In this document: piece after piece, positions 45,209 to 58,800 of the stretch | Layout: each line of letters opens with the position of its first letter | How positions within the stretch are numbered: position 1 is the first letter of the stretch | Assembly: GCA_014871385.1 (NCBI GenBank) | Contig: CM026427.1 | Location: 1,422,068-1,486,067 of the forward strand | From: Ceratodon purpureus | Lineage: Eukaryota > Streptophyta > Bryopsida > Pseudoditrichales > Ditrichaceae | Length of the DNA stretch: 64,000 nucleotides | Direction of reading: 5' to 3' | The notes under the pieces: model-generated | Told to the model about the DNA's origin: nothing | Seen by the model: the letters and a program-made list of their open reading frames with translations, nothing else | The model's database searches: none | Position numbers and translations under genes: made by a program

Positions 45209-47404
45209 CTGCTTGCAAAACCCATTCACGATAAATACACGAAACACACATCTACCCCAAGGACAAACATTCCAAGCACATATTTCGCGCCAACAGCAAT
45301 TACAACCCCTTAGACAGAAAGACCAATAGAATGCGACAAATTACTGCCAAACAAACCTCAACTTATCCAAATGTCACAACAAAACCCTACCAAGAGAAAC
45401 CAGAATGCTCTAAACTACGAGTTCACATTCACCACTCCACTCCCAACCCAAAGAACCTCCACAACACGGACACAAAATGACACCCAAAAACCAAAACCAC
45501 TCAGCTGAAAGAAACACACACTCACAGCCCCAATTCTCAGACCCTTCACAAGCCTAAAAACACTCACCCACACGAAAAATCCGACCTAGACAAAACCACG
45601 CCACCAAAACACGGGAAACCTCACCGGAACACAAACCCAAGCTCCGAAACTCCACAAACGGAAGCTCAAACACAACCAAACCCGCCCCACCTACAAGTTA
45701 TCCGCAACGAGAAACCCTAATCCCCGAACCCCAGCTCGTGAAACGGAACCCCGACTCGGAAACGGGAATGGGAAACGCACTGCTGCCGAAATGCGAAGCG
45801 CAGGAGGGCCATACCTTGGAAGATTGGTGTGACCTGCTGAATCCTGAGACTGGTGCGACGCGAGACGAACCCAAGGCGACAAGCGAAACTCGGCCCTGCA
45901 GGAAACAAAAGAGACGGCGCTAGGGTAACGCTTTGAGCTAAGTCAGTGTTTGTGTCCTCTCTGTTTGCGGCCCGACTCCGCACCTGGCACCCGTGCTCGG
46001 TTGCGAGCTCGCCCGCCCGTCCTCCGGCACGCCCTGGATTTTACTCCTCAGTTACTCCCTCGGGCGTGTTTCCCCGGCGGGTCTCAGTTTCACCTCCCTC
46101 CTTCTGCGGCCCACCTTTCGTTCTCGCCTCAAAGTCCAAAAGTAGTAACCTCTCCCTAACAATCAAACTAATCCCAGAAGAAAAACATAAGAAAAGATCA
46201 AACTCTAAACAATTATGCATGATAGATCTCTGATTAGCAGTTTGATTAGTTTCAAATTTTTTGGTTGATTGATTCGGAGTTTGATGTGCTATGTGCTTGT
46301 TTTTTATGAGTTGGGATGTGATTCATGGTTCGGTGATGTGGTGGGATCGTTTGGCCATTTGGGCTCCATGTGTCCGGAATGAACAGTGATCGGAAAAACT
46401 TATGAAGTTTGGGGTTAATTGAGATTCGGAGAAAGGAAGGAAGATTCGGTGGCTTTATGGGAGTTCGGCGAGGATGTCTTTACGATTGGACAACAGCGTC
46501 GCCACACCAGTGCACCTACAGAAGTGTAAGTTTTGTAGGACGTCTGCTCGATCGATGGTGGTGGTTGAATATGGTTTCCTGGGAAATGGGCACTCCACCA
46601 CTCCACAACCGTGACCGGTCAGCTGCTGCGTAGCCAGTTGAAGCGAGAGGTTGTCCAGGAGGCCGAATTGTGTCGCCGCTGGTGCTGTGCCGCGCCGTTT
46701 GTGTGGGTGGGTTTCTCATTTGCGAGGAGCTTCGTTGGTTGTGTTCGTCCTTCGCGAGAGGTAGTTTGGTTTTTCTCTGTGGCTATGGTTTGGTAGTGGA
46801 TTCTCGTGGTTTGCTTTTCGGTGGAGTGGGTTTTGGGCTTGCTTGTAGCTTCGCTGGGAGTGAGATGATTGTGTTGGTTAGGTGAGAAGAATCCATGTCG
46901 GTGTCATTTTCTTCATGTGTTTTTTTGGAGAAGAATCCATGTTTTTAGTTTTGGTGGAGTTGTAGCCCTCTTCACTTTCACTCGTCTGGATCACCAGTAG
47001 TACGGGTTCCGCATTAATTGCACTTCATAATTGTCGTGAAGTTTGAAGAGCCTCGTTCCGCAGTGTCTTTCATGCGAATTCATGTATCCTTGTTGTTTGT
47101 AGGCGACTGTCCCACCTATGCTCTGTTTCGACAGATTCAATTCTCAGGCTCGTCATTAGGATGTCAAACATTTCAGTTTGCAGGTTCATCACAAATGGGG
47201 TTATGTACTGGCTTCCTGTATAAACCATGTATGCATCTGGAATGAACGAATTTGTGATGGTGCTGCAGACTTCGTTTTGTATTTTCTGAGTGTGAATCTG
47301 CTCGTAACTGAACGTGTTGGGAGTTGTGTATTTTGGTGTAATGGCAGATTTGGCCGAAGCAGATGTTGACGACGAGGTCTTGATACTATAGGAATAGCTA
47401 CACG
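45209..47404. promoter_or_regulatory. Divergent intergenic region between NAC-beta and the MFS gene
   Basis: About 2.2 kb separates the two start codons. The left 0.6 kb is probably the 5' UTR intron of NAC-beta. The GC-rich stretch at 45730-46120 most likely holds its first exon and promoter. The T/G-rich sequence from 46240 to 47400 is compatible with leader or 5' intron of the + strand transporter gene. No coding exon is supported. Exact start sites cannot be given. Confidence 0.4.
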
Positions 47405-50400
47405 ATGGGCGTGCAAGTGAGGACCCGTGACGGGGAAGACGAGTTGGGGCCAGCGATGGCGGATGAAGCCCCAGAGTTGGGGCCTTCTGCGGAGCCCCTG
47501 CCTCGGAGAGCCGTGTTGTGTTACGGCACAGGCCATATGCTCAACGACCTCACAGCCGCGTGCTGGTTTACGTATCTCTTGATCTTCCTCACAGACATCG
47601 GCCTTTCACCTCGGTATACCTTGCAAGCCTTACATTTATTTGTTTGGATCAGTGTATGTGGTTGCTTGTGATTGGGTTTATCATAGCATTCATGAGTAAC
47701 TGGCTTGAAACATTTTTGTGAATTTTAGGGTATTCAAAGCCTGGTTTTGTGCATTTCATATTTTAGTGATGGAGATGGTTTATAGCTTCCGTGCTTAGCT
47801 TGCTAAGTCTCAGTTGTCAAAACGTGCAGAGAAGCGGCTACGGTCATGCTTTCAGGCCAAGTGGCTGACGCCATTGCGACCATCATTGTTGGTCAAATGG
47901 TATGTGTCATACACTGCCCAACGCTTCTCAGACATTGATAGTTTCACTTGTGAGATTTTTGTGATAATGAATTCTACGATGCAATGGTAACTACACCGTT
48001 GTGCATTCAAGTCTTGTTAGGTTTTCTGGGGCTGAACATTTTTAGGCAGTGGTTTGTCCTTGAAAGAACTAATATAACTGATGTCAATGTTTGACAAGTT
48101 TGAGTTAACGCTTGATTCTAAGACCCCCTGATGCATCCTAACATATGCGAACTATTTCGCTGCTGTTCATAGATAGACACCTTCGGCCATTTCAAATTGT
48201 GGCACGGTGGAGGGTCGCTACTGGTAGCAGTTTCCTTCTCTTCCGTCTTTGGGGGATGTATGGCCTGTGCCCTTCTTGGAAACAATTACGCCGTCGCCCA
48301 CACTATCGGCTACAGTGCATTTGCAGCGATCTTCAACCTAGGATGGGCAGCTACTCAAGTCTCCCATATGTAAGTCTCTGGTTTCTCCTGTGTCCTAACT
48401 TCCAAACCTGGGTTGAGGCGTTTCCATGTGGATATGCAGCGTTGCAGGTGATTAACCAACCTTGCGTCACAACGGAGAGCTTATTATGTGAAGATACTAT
48501 TTTTTCAAACAGTGTGTTGAATAACAGTGTATTTGCTGGGGGTTTTTACAGGTCCTTGGTCAACTGCATCACTTCGAATCAAAGTAGCCAGGTTTCCCTA
48601 AACAGCTGCAGGAATGCATTTACAATGGTACGTTGCTTTGTCTGTGATGTCACAGAATTCTTTGATTCCTTTCGCCTAATAGGCCAGCTGCCCAATATTG
48701 TTTTCATTGCGGATTCCAGTTTGTCCCATCGTTTCTGGCCTTCAACACTCTTACGTGTGTTTCCAGATTGCAAATCTGGGCTTGTATGTGATCGCGTATG
48801 CGGTGTTTCGAATCCTGCCTTCGAAGCAAATCTGTGACGTTGAGACACAGGTACGGTTCGTTCCGAAACTTTTGTATGAAGCTCGAAGCTCTTGTGTTGA
48901 TTGGGATCAATTCACTGGCTTCAGCGGATTGACCTAATGTTGCTAACTGGAAGCATTTGCTTGTACTTGTTTTCATCCTTTCCTGCTGAAGTAGAGGTTC
49001 TGACCTTGGATTTCTTGACACTGTACTTCTTTCGTAATATTCATCGCTAACTTGTACCTCTGTTACAGTTCAAGTGGATTGCAGGGACCGCTATTGTTGT
49101 GGGCTGTTGCTTCGTGCTAGTGTTTCTGATTGGGGTCAAAGAACCAGTGCTTTCACATCACAAGCAGGGCAGTGACGAATGCAATTCGAGACAAAGTTTT
49201 AAAGTCTGGTTTAAGAAGCTTCTGTATTACCAAGTGGCTGCGGTCTATATGCTTACGAGGCTGACCACTAATGTGTCACAGGTCAGCTAACTTGTTCTTG
49301 CATAGAATATTTGTGAGTTCACGACTTGTCAGTTACCTTAGCAGGCTTCGTTACTCGAGGTGTAAAAGACCCATGCTTTTGCTATTTACTGTTTTACAAT
49401 TATGTACGTGCACGTTGTACTTACTTTTTTGTGCTTTTGGATAGTGAGCTTGAATCTTGAATTTGATGTGTTTTATAATCTAAATGGCAGGCGCTTTTAC
49501 CCTTTTATCTCATCGATGATCTACTCATGGACGAATCATCCAAGGCTGTGGTAAGCTCTTCTTTTCTCACAATGCAATGCAACGTGGGATACTAATCTTG
49601 ATATGTGCCTCGCCAGATGGAGTCTTTATTCTCATTTTTGAGATCTCTCGTGGACTATATAATGTGCCGCTATCTCTAAGCAAAGTCCAATATGATTCTT
49701 TGTGTTATAACCAGTATCACTGGGAGCTGATTTTGGTGCTTGGAATGCAGGTGCCAGCCTTGGTATATGCGTGCAGCTTCCTGGCCTCCATTGTCTTACA
49801 GGTATATTTATGCACTACTTTTGTTATCCTTTACACTCTCTGTATGAGTTTGAGAAGTGCTGATGTTTGCGAGTGCCAATACGCTTTAATTAAGGTCAGG
49901 CACAACACTAATCATCATTGAGGTTGTTTACTGAGTTGTTGTCTGCCTGGTCACCTTGTCAGGAATTACGTTGGACAAGTTTTCAGCTAAAGCTTGTGTT
50001 TGCAATGGGAGCGGCGCTTTGGGTGTTATCCGGTGCCATTTTCCTTCTTCTTCCCCAAAATTTCCACGGGCTAGTCTACCTCCTCGCAGGTCTCATTGGC
50101 ATCGGAAATGCCTTCATGCTGGTATGCATCTTTCTACGATCAAACACACCTTTGTTTACTTTTCTATCACACCAACCTGTTTCGGCAGTATGTCGCAGGG
50201 GTACATTTCTGGATTAGGTGATTAACATTGAGCGCTAACATTGTGAGAAACCTTCTGTGTAACAGGTGACTGCGACGAGTATGGAAGGACTGCTGGTGAG
50301 CACCAACCTCAGCGGCTGCGGATTTGTCTACGGTTCTCTCAGCTTTTTGGATAAACTTGCCTGTGGCGTTGCTCTATACTGGATTGAAGGCATGAATGGT

Positions 50401-51145
50401 AAGAAATCTCTCCTTCTCACTATGTTTCTCAACTTCTACAGTGCCTTTCCAACTGTGAATGGTTTATTGATTTCTTTTCTAAGATACTCATCCTGTGAGT
50501 AATCAGGAGTTGAGCATATGAGGATTGAATATCACATTTGGTGGACAAGATTACGTCAACTATAGGTCGCTGAAGATCTGTGGTATGATATTTGACGAAG
50601 TTGTTGTGTCTGTGTTGGTTGTCCCAGTTCAAACGCGGTTTTGTCCAACGGAGGATATTGTGGGAAACAGCTTGTTGACCTTTCCTCCCATTTGCCATTG
50701 CTCTCTAATCCGTGTGGTTCTAGCACTGGTACCAAGTGGGTGCGCTTTGCTTGCATGGATCATAACTACCACCATGAAATTCGATGAGCCAACGACCTCC
50801 AAGTCGTTACCTTCTCTTCTGCCAGATCCTCTCTCCTCCCTCCAGGAACCTCTACTGCAGACTCCAACCGTTGTAGAAGAAGACTCCACTAGCACGATCA
50901 GATTGCGAGGAGGCAGCTCCTCGACTCCATGCTCAATTAGGGAGCGGAGAAAGAGTGCTGAGAATCATGGGATCATCGATGTGGAAGCATCAGCTGACGA
51001 CTTTGAGAACCCCGAGATTGAAAGTTCAGAAGCTGGAGTGCAAACAGAAAATGAGGAGGAGCACACGTTGTGGCAAATGCTGGGCCATGCTATGGTGGGA
51101 CGGTGGGGCTCGATTCGCCCTGCTCGCATCCCCTTCTTACAGTAG
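47405..51145 (+). CDS. MFSD12-like major facilitator superfamily transporter
   Basis: Multi-pass transporter of the MFS_2/GPH-like clade that includes MFSD12; animal MFSD12 acts in lysosome-related organelles in cystine import, and plant roles are not settled. Eleven exons, all in frame: 47405-47613, 47830-47899, 48173-48369, 48552-48627, 48767-48850, 49069-49281, 49491-49550, 49751-49801, 49963-50121, 50266-50398 and 50628-51145, giving 589 residues. Seen: GHMLNDLTAACWFTYLLIFL (first membrane segment), IDTFGHFKLWHGGG, LLGNNYAVAHTIGYSAFAAI, FNLGWAATQVSHMSLVNCI, SNQSSQVSLNSCRNAFTM, and a mid-protein soluble loop at the end of the first half. The last exon adds a long hydrophilic, Ser/Glu-rich tail ending RPARIPFLQ. 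The final acceptor (ccag at 50624-50627) was chosen because it alone keeps the frame. Confidence 0.88.
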
Positions 51146-51994
51146 CCCACAGAAACGAACTCCTAGTCCAGCTCCAGCCCGACAAAGTGAATGCCTGATA
51201 TCATGTACAAAATTCACATGTCAAGGCAAGAGAGCTTAGCTGTGGGCTCATACAGGTATAATTCTTCTAATATGTCTCTGGAAGACCAATGCATAGGACG
51301 AGTACACAAGATTGTTTATGAAAAGTTGAACAAAAATTCTTTCTATTCTTATTATCAGGCAAATGCTGCTGAAAGACTTTATGCTAGTGCCATATGTAGA
51401 TAATCCCAAATTCTCTGCAAGGCTTAAAATGGCCAGCTCGCTGTCAATATCGTACTTGAGGTAACGTCTTGTTGCCACCGCTAGTAATTGGACAATTATT
51501 GTATTTCTTTGATATGAAATGGCAGGTTTTCAACTACCATGTTGAATCCAGCATGTTGTGCTCTCTGCACTGTATTTTGTCTCCTTGAGAAGTGGAACTT
51601 TGAATTCTGTTTACTGTCTTGTTCCAGACCCCTTTGAACACCTTATTGTCAGATTTTTGACATAATTTAGAATAGGGTCCAACTCATTGCAATTTTCTCT
51701 TCAAGCCTGCTACAGTACTTTGTGAAATTTGAACTAAGAAAGAATTAAAACAGTGTCCATCTCGTTTGATAGTTACAGAGTCCAACGTCGAACTCAACCT
51801 TAAATTTTGAAAATCAGACTCCTGAACACAAACACAAAACTATCTTGATCAAAGCAAAGTATGTGCAACTTCGGACGTCGATGTTTGAGTACAGAATGTC
51901 CAGCGGATTTTTAGCAACGACGAGCTTGAGATGAGCCACGCTCAACTCCGATTTCACAGCCGATCTTCACAGAAAAACTTGATCATCTACACCT
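51146..51994. other. 3' flank of the transporter and spacer
   Basis: No further gene. Probably 3' UTR for the first part. Confidence 0.45.
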
Positions 51995-54900
51995 GATGAT
52001 CTGTGAAACTTGAAGATAGGTGCCGACTGCTACATCTATGCGTCATCACCATCTTTGAATCTTGAGTTATGTTATCGTCTCACTTCATAAGCCTTGTCCA
52101 ACAAGTTCTCTCTCTGGAAATGAATAGAGAATCCCACATGACACACTTCGAACTTCGAAGGTGGAGCCCAGCTCTGACCCGAACTGTTCGTCTTGAAAGA
52201 GTTCATCACCTTCAAATGAGAATCGCATTCCCGCCTGGTTCGCTTCCTTGCCCATGACGCCTCTTCTCGCACCTCCATCTTCACATGCCTTCACGAACTC
52301 GGAACTCGCAACTCGCAACTCCTCTGCACCAACGTTTTCTTCATGTAAGCCCTTCAGTTTGTGCTCCTAAGTATCCTTAGATTTCGAGAAGAGGAAATTT
52401 TGTTTAAAGTCGGAGTTGATTTGGCGATTGTTTGAACATGTTTCGTGTCTGTGATGTAATTTTGGAGTGTTGGGCTGTGCATTCATCATCTTGATGATTC
52501 TGTGAGTGGTGATTGCAGTTGGAGCTCTTGAGCAAGTTTTCGGCACCATGGCGTACTCCCAGGTGAAGGTAATCGTCATGATTTGTCCTCCCATTTCTCT
52601 AATGTGCTGCAGCTGGGTTGAATTGATCTGTTGTTGAGTACATCGCTCGCTGGAGGTTGGGTTTTGAGTAGCTTGAGATGTGGTGGCTTTGTTGTGTGGC
52701 GTTAGTTGGACGCGGCGAAGGCTGCCGCGGCGGCTGCGGGGCCGTGCATGGTTGAGGAGCTGAAAAGTTGTGAGGATTGGAAGGAGCCGGCTTTCTTTAC
52801 GTGCACGAGCGGGGTGCTGCTGTGGGGGCAGTTGCCGACGGTGATGGAAGGGTCTCTGAAAACGACGCTCGATTCGGCATTTAGCCCGTACCAACCGCCG
52901 GAGCCTGGCTTTGACATGAACGAGTACCGTTTACAGCATTCCTTGCACTACCGGGCGCCGGCTCGTAAGGGTCTCTGGAAGGCGGAGTCCAGGGGCCCCA
53001 TTGGATATGTGTGCCACCATGTCGACGTGAACGGGAAGCACATCCTGCGCCGCGCGGCCCGTGTTGGGATCTCTCGTTTTGAAGATCATGTGGATCGTGA
53101 CATTGTATTCGTTAATTATGGCGACTGGTCGGGATGGGGTTGCCCTGCGGCGGGCCATAAGCTTATGACGGAGCTTATGAAGCCGATGAAGAAGCGCAAG
53201 GGGAAGACTACTCCTGCGAACCCGAGACCGCTCAAGATAAAGTCCTCTGCCCAAACTCCGGACGATGAAGAGTACTCCTCTGAATACGAAGAGGATGATG
53301 AAGAAGACGAAGAAGAGGAAGACGAGTCTGATGAGGAATGGCCTGGATTTGACACTGACACGGACGAAGAGAGGAACAATGCCATTGATGAACGCGAAAA
53401 CTACGAGGAAGCTCTTATTCAGAACAGGTTTATGCTTGTGGACGAACAGGGGTTTCCACAACTCGTGCAGTCTCTCCGGGATGGTTTCAAGCTGCACGCC
53501 AGGAATTACCTCTTTAAAGACAACAAAAAGAGCATTGCCGAGTCTGCTCCAGCGTCGCAGGAGCCAGACTCCATCTCGGACGCGTTCGGTGTCAATCTGT
53601 GTATTGGTTACGATGAGAGCCACAATGGTGAATTAGGGTGGCTGGTGTTTCAGAACGGAGAGCTTGTCGGATTTGTGTACGACGGATTCCGCTGATACCT
53701 CGAAGGAAGACATTATCGGTGTGGTGACACTGAGGTATGCAAGGCCATAGGTTTGTTGCGGTAGATAGCGTTAAACCCCAGACCTGGTCACCTGGCGTGT
53801 TGATGTTCGTGTTGATGAAGTTGTTGCACTTGTAATATAAACATGTGTTAACATGTTTGTTCAGGTTGAAGTTCCGCGAGAACCCACTCCCGATGAGGAC
53901 GAGTACATATATAGTGAGCCTGAAGAGCGTTCGGAGTAAGAAGACGGTGAAGATTGTGAAGACTTTCATTATGGCTGGAACCGATCATCCGGCAAACGAC
54001 CTCGCAGGTGATCCCTTCCTTGAAAAGGGCAAGCATCTAATTGTTGCTCAGTGAATTCTGTTCAAAGAGTAGCCAGTGCTCAGTCTCGATGAATTCTCTA
54101 GATCAACGGAGTATACATCTCCTCATTGGGACCCCCGGTGTTTCGACACACCTATACAATGGTCTGAACTGTCCACAACCCGAGCTCTAGTTTTCAAAGC
54201 TCCAGGAGGCATGAACGGCGCAAGCCATGATGTATCTGTTGCTTATTGTCAAGCAACAGCCAACCGCATGTCCTTGCAGCTCGTGGAAATGTTACATCGA
54301 GCAATGGCTGTGCGAAACAAGTAGTTGATCACCCGACCACTGCAAGTAATTCGGTCTTAGCTAGTACACAGTGACCAAGTGATATCAGTGAATCCAAGCT
54401 GATACAAATTCGCCCTTGAATTGAACCTGGTTGCGAATTACCCTAAACCCCGGAGTTATTTCTCCTATCCCAGACACAAGCTTCTATCATCTAAATGATC
54501 CACAACCTCCGACCCCAGGAGTTGCTGACTGCACTGTGTCCAATTTTGAGAGATTTTGTTTTCGTAGCAATCGATTCGTAGCTTACTGGCGTGACCTGTT
54601 TTTTGATTCGAGATTGTGAAACAAGATTCGAGGGACTTTTCTCTGATCACTTCACAGAATCAGCTGTAACTGTTAGCAGATTGCAGAAGTTTTAGCACAT
54701 TTCCAAGACTCTGGAAGTGGTGTATGGAAAATTAGGACTTCGGGCATTTTACTGGAGCCAGTAGCGAACCGATTGATGGTCATGGTAAATCATTTGGGTA
54801 CATATTCGATTGTATAACGAAGGCTATATTTGATCTGATACATTGTGCAAGTCTTGCAAGTATGGATGCCTGAAAGGGGTACTCAATGATCAAGGACCTC

Positions 54901-55070
54901 CGCTTTGTGGTTGGACAGCGTGGTAGGATTATCTACCTCGTTTCAGAGTATGTAAAGGAGACGGGAGAATTCAAGTTGAGAGAATTGATATATAAATCTG
55001 GCACTTGCGTCACATGTTTGCGTCTGGGAGGTTAGTTGGGAAATCCAGGTCTCATTGATTCATATATCAA
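51995..55070 (+). repeat. Tandem duplication, block 1
   Basis: Aligns with 55823-58938 in direct orientation from GATGATCTGTGAAACTTGAA to about AATCATAT. It includes promoter-like sequence, the gene at 52548-53695 and its full 3' flank. Similarity is very high over the first 2.4 kb and lower near the right end. Confidence 0.93.
52548..53695 (+). CDS. Uncharacterised acidic protein, tandem copy 1 (early stop)
   Basis: Two exons: 52548-52568 (MAYSQVK) and 52706-53695, 336 residues. I do not recognise the family. Visible features: Ala-rich start, a conserved front part (EELKSCEDWKEPAFFTCTSG, then GYVCHHVDVNG), a basic MKPMKKRKGK motif like a nuclear signal, then a long Asp/Glu tract (about 193-216), FDTDTDEER and a C-terminal globular-looking part (RFMLVDEQGFPQLVQSLRDG, WLVFQNGELVGFVYDG). 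The frame stops at TGA 53693-53695, where copy 2 reads through as TGC. The downstream exon homologous to 57712-57873 is still present from about 53867 but also carries an early stop, so copy 1 has lost its acidic C-terminal tail. Confidence 0.65.
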
Positions 55071-55217
55071 TGAGCATACTGGTTTCTAAACTGCCACATT
55101 AGAACATGTAACTTTACCTATTTGAGGAGGGGAAGAATATAACATGGATACTCTTCCGTATGACATTGTGAAGCATGGGTTGCGAAGCCGGAGGCCATTC
55201 TGGGAGCCCAGAATAGG
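53696..55217. other. 3' part of block 1, with decayed ORF
   Basis: Contains the orphaned last exon (about 53867-53939) and further sequence duplicated at 57590-58938. At 54884-55036 a frame reads KDLRFVVGQRGRIIYL then KETGEFKLRELIYKSGTCVT, matching 58735-58900 with an 18-base in-frame deletion. Stops elsewhere prevent a gene call. Confidence 0.4.
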
Positions 55218-55265
55218 GTGGCGAACTTTTTAAGACACAGCTTCTCGAGGCCTGAAGGTGCGATC

Positions 55266-55496
55266 ATGTTCGACAAAGAAGAGGACGAGAAAACGGAACT
55301 TAAGAAGCAGGCTACGGAGTGGCTACTAAATTATTTGGAGGATAACAGATTGAACATTTCTGAGAGCTTTGGCTTGTCGCCCATTTGCTACACAGAAACT
55401 GAAAAGAGCGACGTTCCTAGGTACACACAAGGTTCCGTTGCTTGGCTTTGCAACAGCTATGTAATCAATGGTGTAAAAGCCGGCAGAGTTGAGTAG
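55266..55496 (+). CDS. Small hypothetical protein between the tandem blocks
   Basis: Open frame of 76 residues from ATG 55266 (MFDKEEDEKTELKKQATEWL) to TAG at 55494-55496; the frame is open further upstream, to about 55218, without an ATG. It follows the KDL...KSGTCVT relic in block 1 and could be a distal exon of the same unknown gene. Charged N terminus, no membrane segment. Not recognised; coding status is doubtful. Confidence 0.3.
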   Translation: MFDKEEDEKTELKKQATEWLLNYLEDNRLNISESFGLSPICYTETEKSDVPRYTQGSVAWLCNSYVINGVKAGRVE

Positions 55497-55822
55497 TAGA
55501 TTTACCTCCACATCTTGTTTGGTACAGTTGTGAAGCACACATCTATTTTTGAAGTATAATTTGCTTTCAGGCTTGAAACAATCTTCACTGTCTGAGAATT
55601 GCAGTTGTTGATTACTCCTGCACTGTCAAGGAGCTTAATTCCTTTGTGAGATAGAGGATGGATAGGCAATATTGTGCACATTTGGTTTCTAGAACAAGGC
55701 ACAGCCCTAGATTTTCCTCCGATAAAACGACTGCTGTCACCAAAATCAGAATCAAATTATCTGTTATAACATGGTGTACGCCAATTGTTGTCTCTTGACC
55801 TGCACGGGAGAAGGACGTAGTC
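55497..55822. other. Spacer between tandem blocks
   Basis: No feature recognised. Confidence 0.45.
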
Positions 55823-58800
55823 GATGATCTGTGAAACTTGAAGATAGCTGCCGACTGCTGCATCTATGCGTCATCACCATCTTTGAATCTAGAGTTATGT
55901 TATCGTCTCACTTCACAAGCCTCGCCCAACAGGTTCTCTCTCCGAAAATGAACAGAGAATCCTAAATCTCACAACATGCATGACACACTTCGAACTTGGA
56001 AGGTGGAGCCCAGCTCTGGCCCGAACTGTTCGTCTTGAAAGAGTTCATCACCTTCAAATGAGAATTGCATTCCCGCCTGGTTCGCTTCCTTGTCCATGAC
56101 GCCTCTTCTCGCACCTCCATCTTCACATGCCTTGACACGAACTCGGAACTCGCAACTCGCAACTCCTCTGCACCAACGTTTTCTTCATGTAAGTCCTTCA
56201 GCTTGTGCTCCTAAGTATCCTTAGATTTCGAGAGGAGGGAATTTTGTTTAAAGTAGGAGTTGATGCCACTTCTCTTGGCGATTGTTTAAACATGTTTCGT
56301 GTCTGTAAAGTAATTTTGGAGTGTTGGGCTGTGCATTCAAACATTTTGGTGTTTCTGTGAGTGGTGATTGCAGTTGGAGCTCTTGAGCAAGTTTTCGGCA
56401 CCATGGCGTACTCCCAGGTGAAGGTAATCGTCATGATTTGTCCTCCCATTTCTCTAATGTGCTGCAGCTGGGTTGAATTGATCTGTTGTTGAGTACATCG
56501 CTCGCTGGAGGTTGGGTTTTGAGTAGCTTGAGATGTGGTGGCTTTGTTGTGTGGCGTTAGTTGGACGCGGCGAAGGCTGCCGCGGCGGCTGCGGGGCCGT
56601 GCGTGGTTGAGGAGCTGAAAAGTTGTGAGGATTGGAAGGAGCCGGCATTCTTTACGTGCACGAGCGGGGTGCTGCTTTGGGGGCAGTTGCCGACGGTGAT
56701 GGAAGGGTCTCTGGCGACGACGCTCGACTCGGCGTTGGGCCCATACCAGCCGCCGGAGCGGAACGAAGTCCGTTTCCAGCAGTCCGTGCACTACCGGGCG
56801 CGGCTCGTAAAGGCCTCTGGAAGGTGGAGTCCATGGGCCGCATTGGATATGTGTGCCACCATGTCGACGTGAACGGGCCGGACATCCTGCGCCGGGCGGC
56901 TCTTGTTGGCCTCACTTTTGTTGAAGATTACGCGGATCGTGACATTGTATTCATTGATCGCGGCCACTGGTCGGGGATGGGTTGCCCTGAGGCGGGCCAT
57001 AAGCTTATGACGGAGCTTCTTAAGCCGGAGAAGAAGCGCAAGGAGAAGAAGACTCCTGCGAACCCGAGACCGCTCAAGATAAAGTCCTCTGCCCAAACTC
57101 CGGACGATGGAGAGTACTCCTCTGAATACGAAGAGGACGATGAAGAAGAGGAAGACGAATCCGAATCCGAAGAAGAGGAATGGGCCGGATTTGACACTGA
57201 TACGGACGAAGAGAGGGACAATGCCATTGCTGAACGCGAAGACTACGAGGAAGCTCTTGGTATGAACAGGTTTATGCTTGTGGACGAACAGGGGTTTCCA
57301 CAACTTGTGCAGTCTCTCCGGGATGGTTTCAAGCTGCACTCCAGGAATTACCTCTTCAAAGACAACAAAAAGTGCATTGCTGAGTCTGCCCCAGCATCAC
57401 AGGAGCCAGTCTCCTCGGACGCGTTCGGTGTCAATCTGAGCATTGGTGACGATGACGATGACGGCTTCGGCTTCGATGGTGAAGTGGGGTGGCTGGTGTT
57501 TCAGAACGGAGAGCTTGTCGGATTTGTGTACGACGGATGCTGCTGCTACCTCGAAGGAAGACATTTTCGGTGTGGTGACACTGAGGTATGCAAGCCCTTG
57601 TGTTTGTTGCGGTAGATAGCGTTAAACCCTAGACCTGGTCACCTGATTGATGTGCGTGATGATGAAGTTGTTGCACTTGTAATATAAACATGTGTTAACA
57701 TGTTTGTTCAGGTTGAAGTTCCGCGAGAACCCACTCCCGATGAGGACGAGTACATATATAGTGAGCCTGAAGAGCGTTCGGAGTGTGAAGAGCGTGAAGA
57801 GTATGACGACGGTGAAGATTGTGAAGACTTTCATTATGGCTGGAATCGATCCGGCAAACGACCTCGCAGCTGATCCCTTCCTTGAAAAGGGTAACCATCT
57901 GATTGTTGCTCAGTGAATTGATCTGTTCAAGAAGTAGCAAGTGCTCAGTCTCGATGAATTCTCTAGATCACTGGAGTATACATCTCCTCATTGGGACCGC
58001 CGGTGTTTCGACACACCTACACAAAGGTCTTAACTGGCCATAACCCGAGCTCAATTTCTTCAAAGCTCCAGGTGGCATCAATGGCGCAAGCCATGATGTA
58101 TGTGTTGCGTATTTTCAAGCAACAGCCAACCGCATTTTGTTGCAGCTCGTGGAAATGTTACATCGAGCAATGCTGTGCGAAACAAGTAGTTGATCACCCG
58201 ACCACTGCAAGTAATTCGGTCTTAGCTAGTACACAGTGACCAAGTGATATCAGTGAATCCTAGCTGTTACATATGCGCCCTTGAATAGAACCTGGTTGCG
58301 AATTTCTATACCCCGGAGTTAGATACCCCTTCCCAGACACATGTCTCTATCCTAAACGTTCCACAACCTCCGACCCCAGGAGTTGCTGACTCCACTGAGG
58401 CCAATTTTGAGAGATTTTGTTTTTGCAGCAATCGATTTGAAGCCCACTGGCGTGACCTGACCCTTGATTCGAGATTGGTTAACCAGTTGCAAGAGACTTT
58501 TCTTAGATCACTCCAGAGTCCAACTTGTAGTTCTTAGCAGATTGCAGAAGTTTCAGCACATTTCTACGACTTTGGAAGTGGTGTTTGGAAAATTATGGAC
58601 TTCGGGCTGTTTTCTGGAGCCTGTTGCGAATCGGTTGATGGTCATGGGTATAATATGGGTTTGATTGTACAACGAAGGGTATATTTGATCTCATCTGCGA
58701 CATTGTGCTAGTCTTGCAGTTAGTGATGCTTTGACGAAATTCAAGGACCTACACTTTGTGCTCCATGAATCCACAGAGATTGGACAGCGTGGTATGATTA

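Noticed and set aside
50887..50913. Ubiquitin-like ending (IRLRGG) in the transporter tail
   Set aside because: A six-residue coincidence; no ubiquitin fold precedes it.
52931..53623. 230-codon minus frame opposite the tandem gene
   Set aside because: Antisense of the acidic tract and conserved exon; hydrophobic only because Glu/Asp codons read as Leu/Phe/Val on the other strand.
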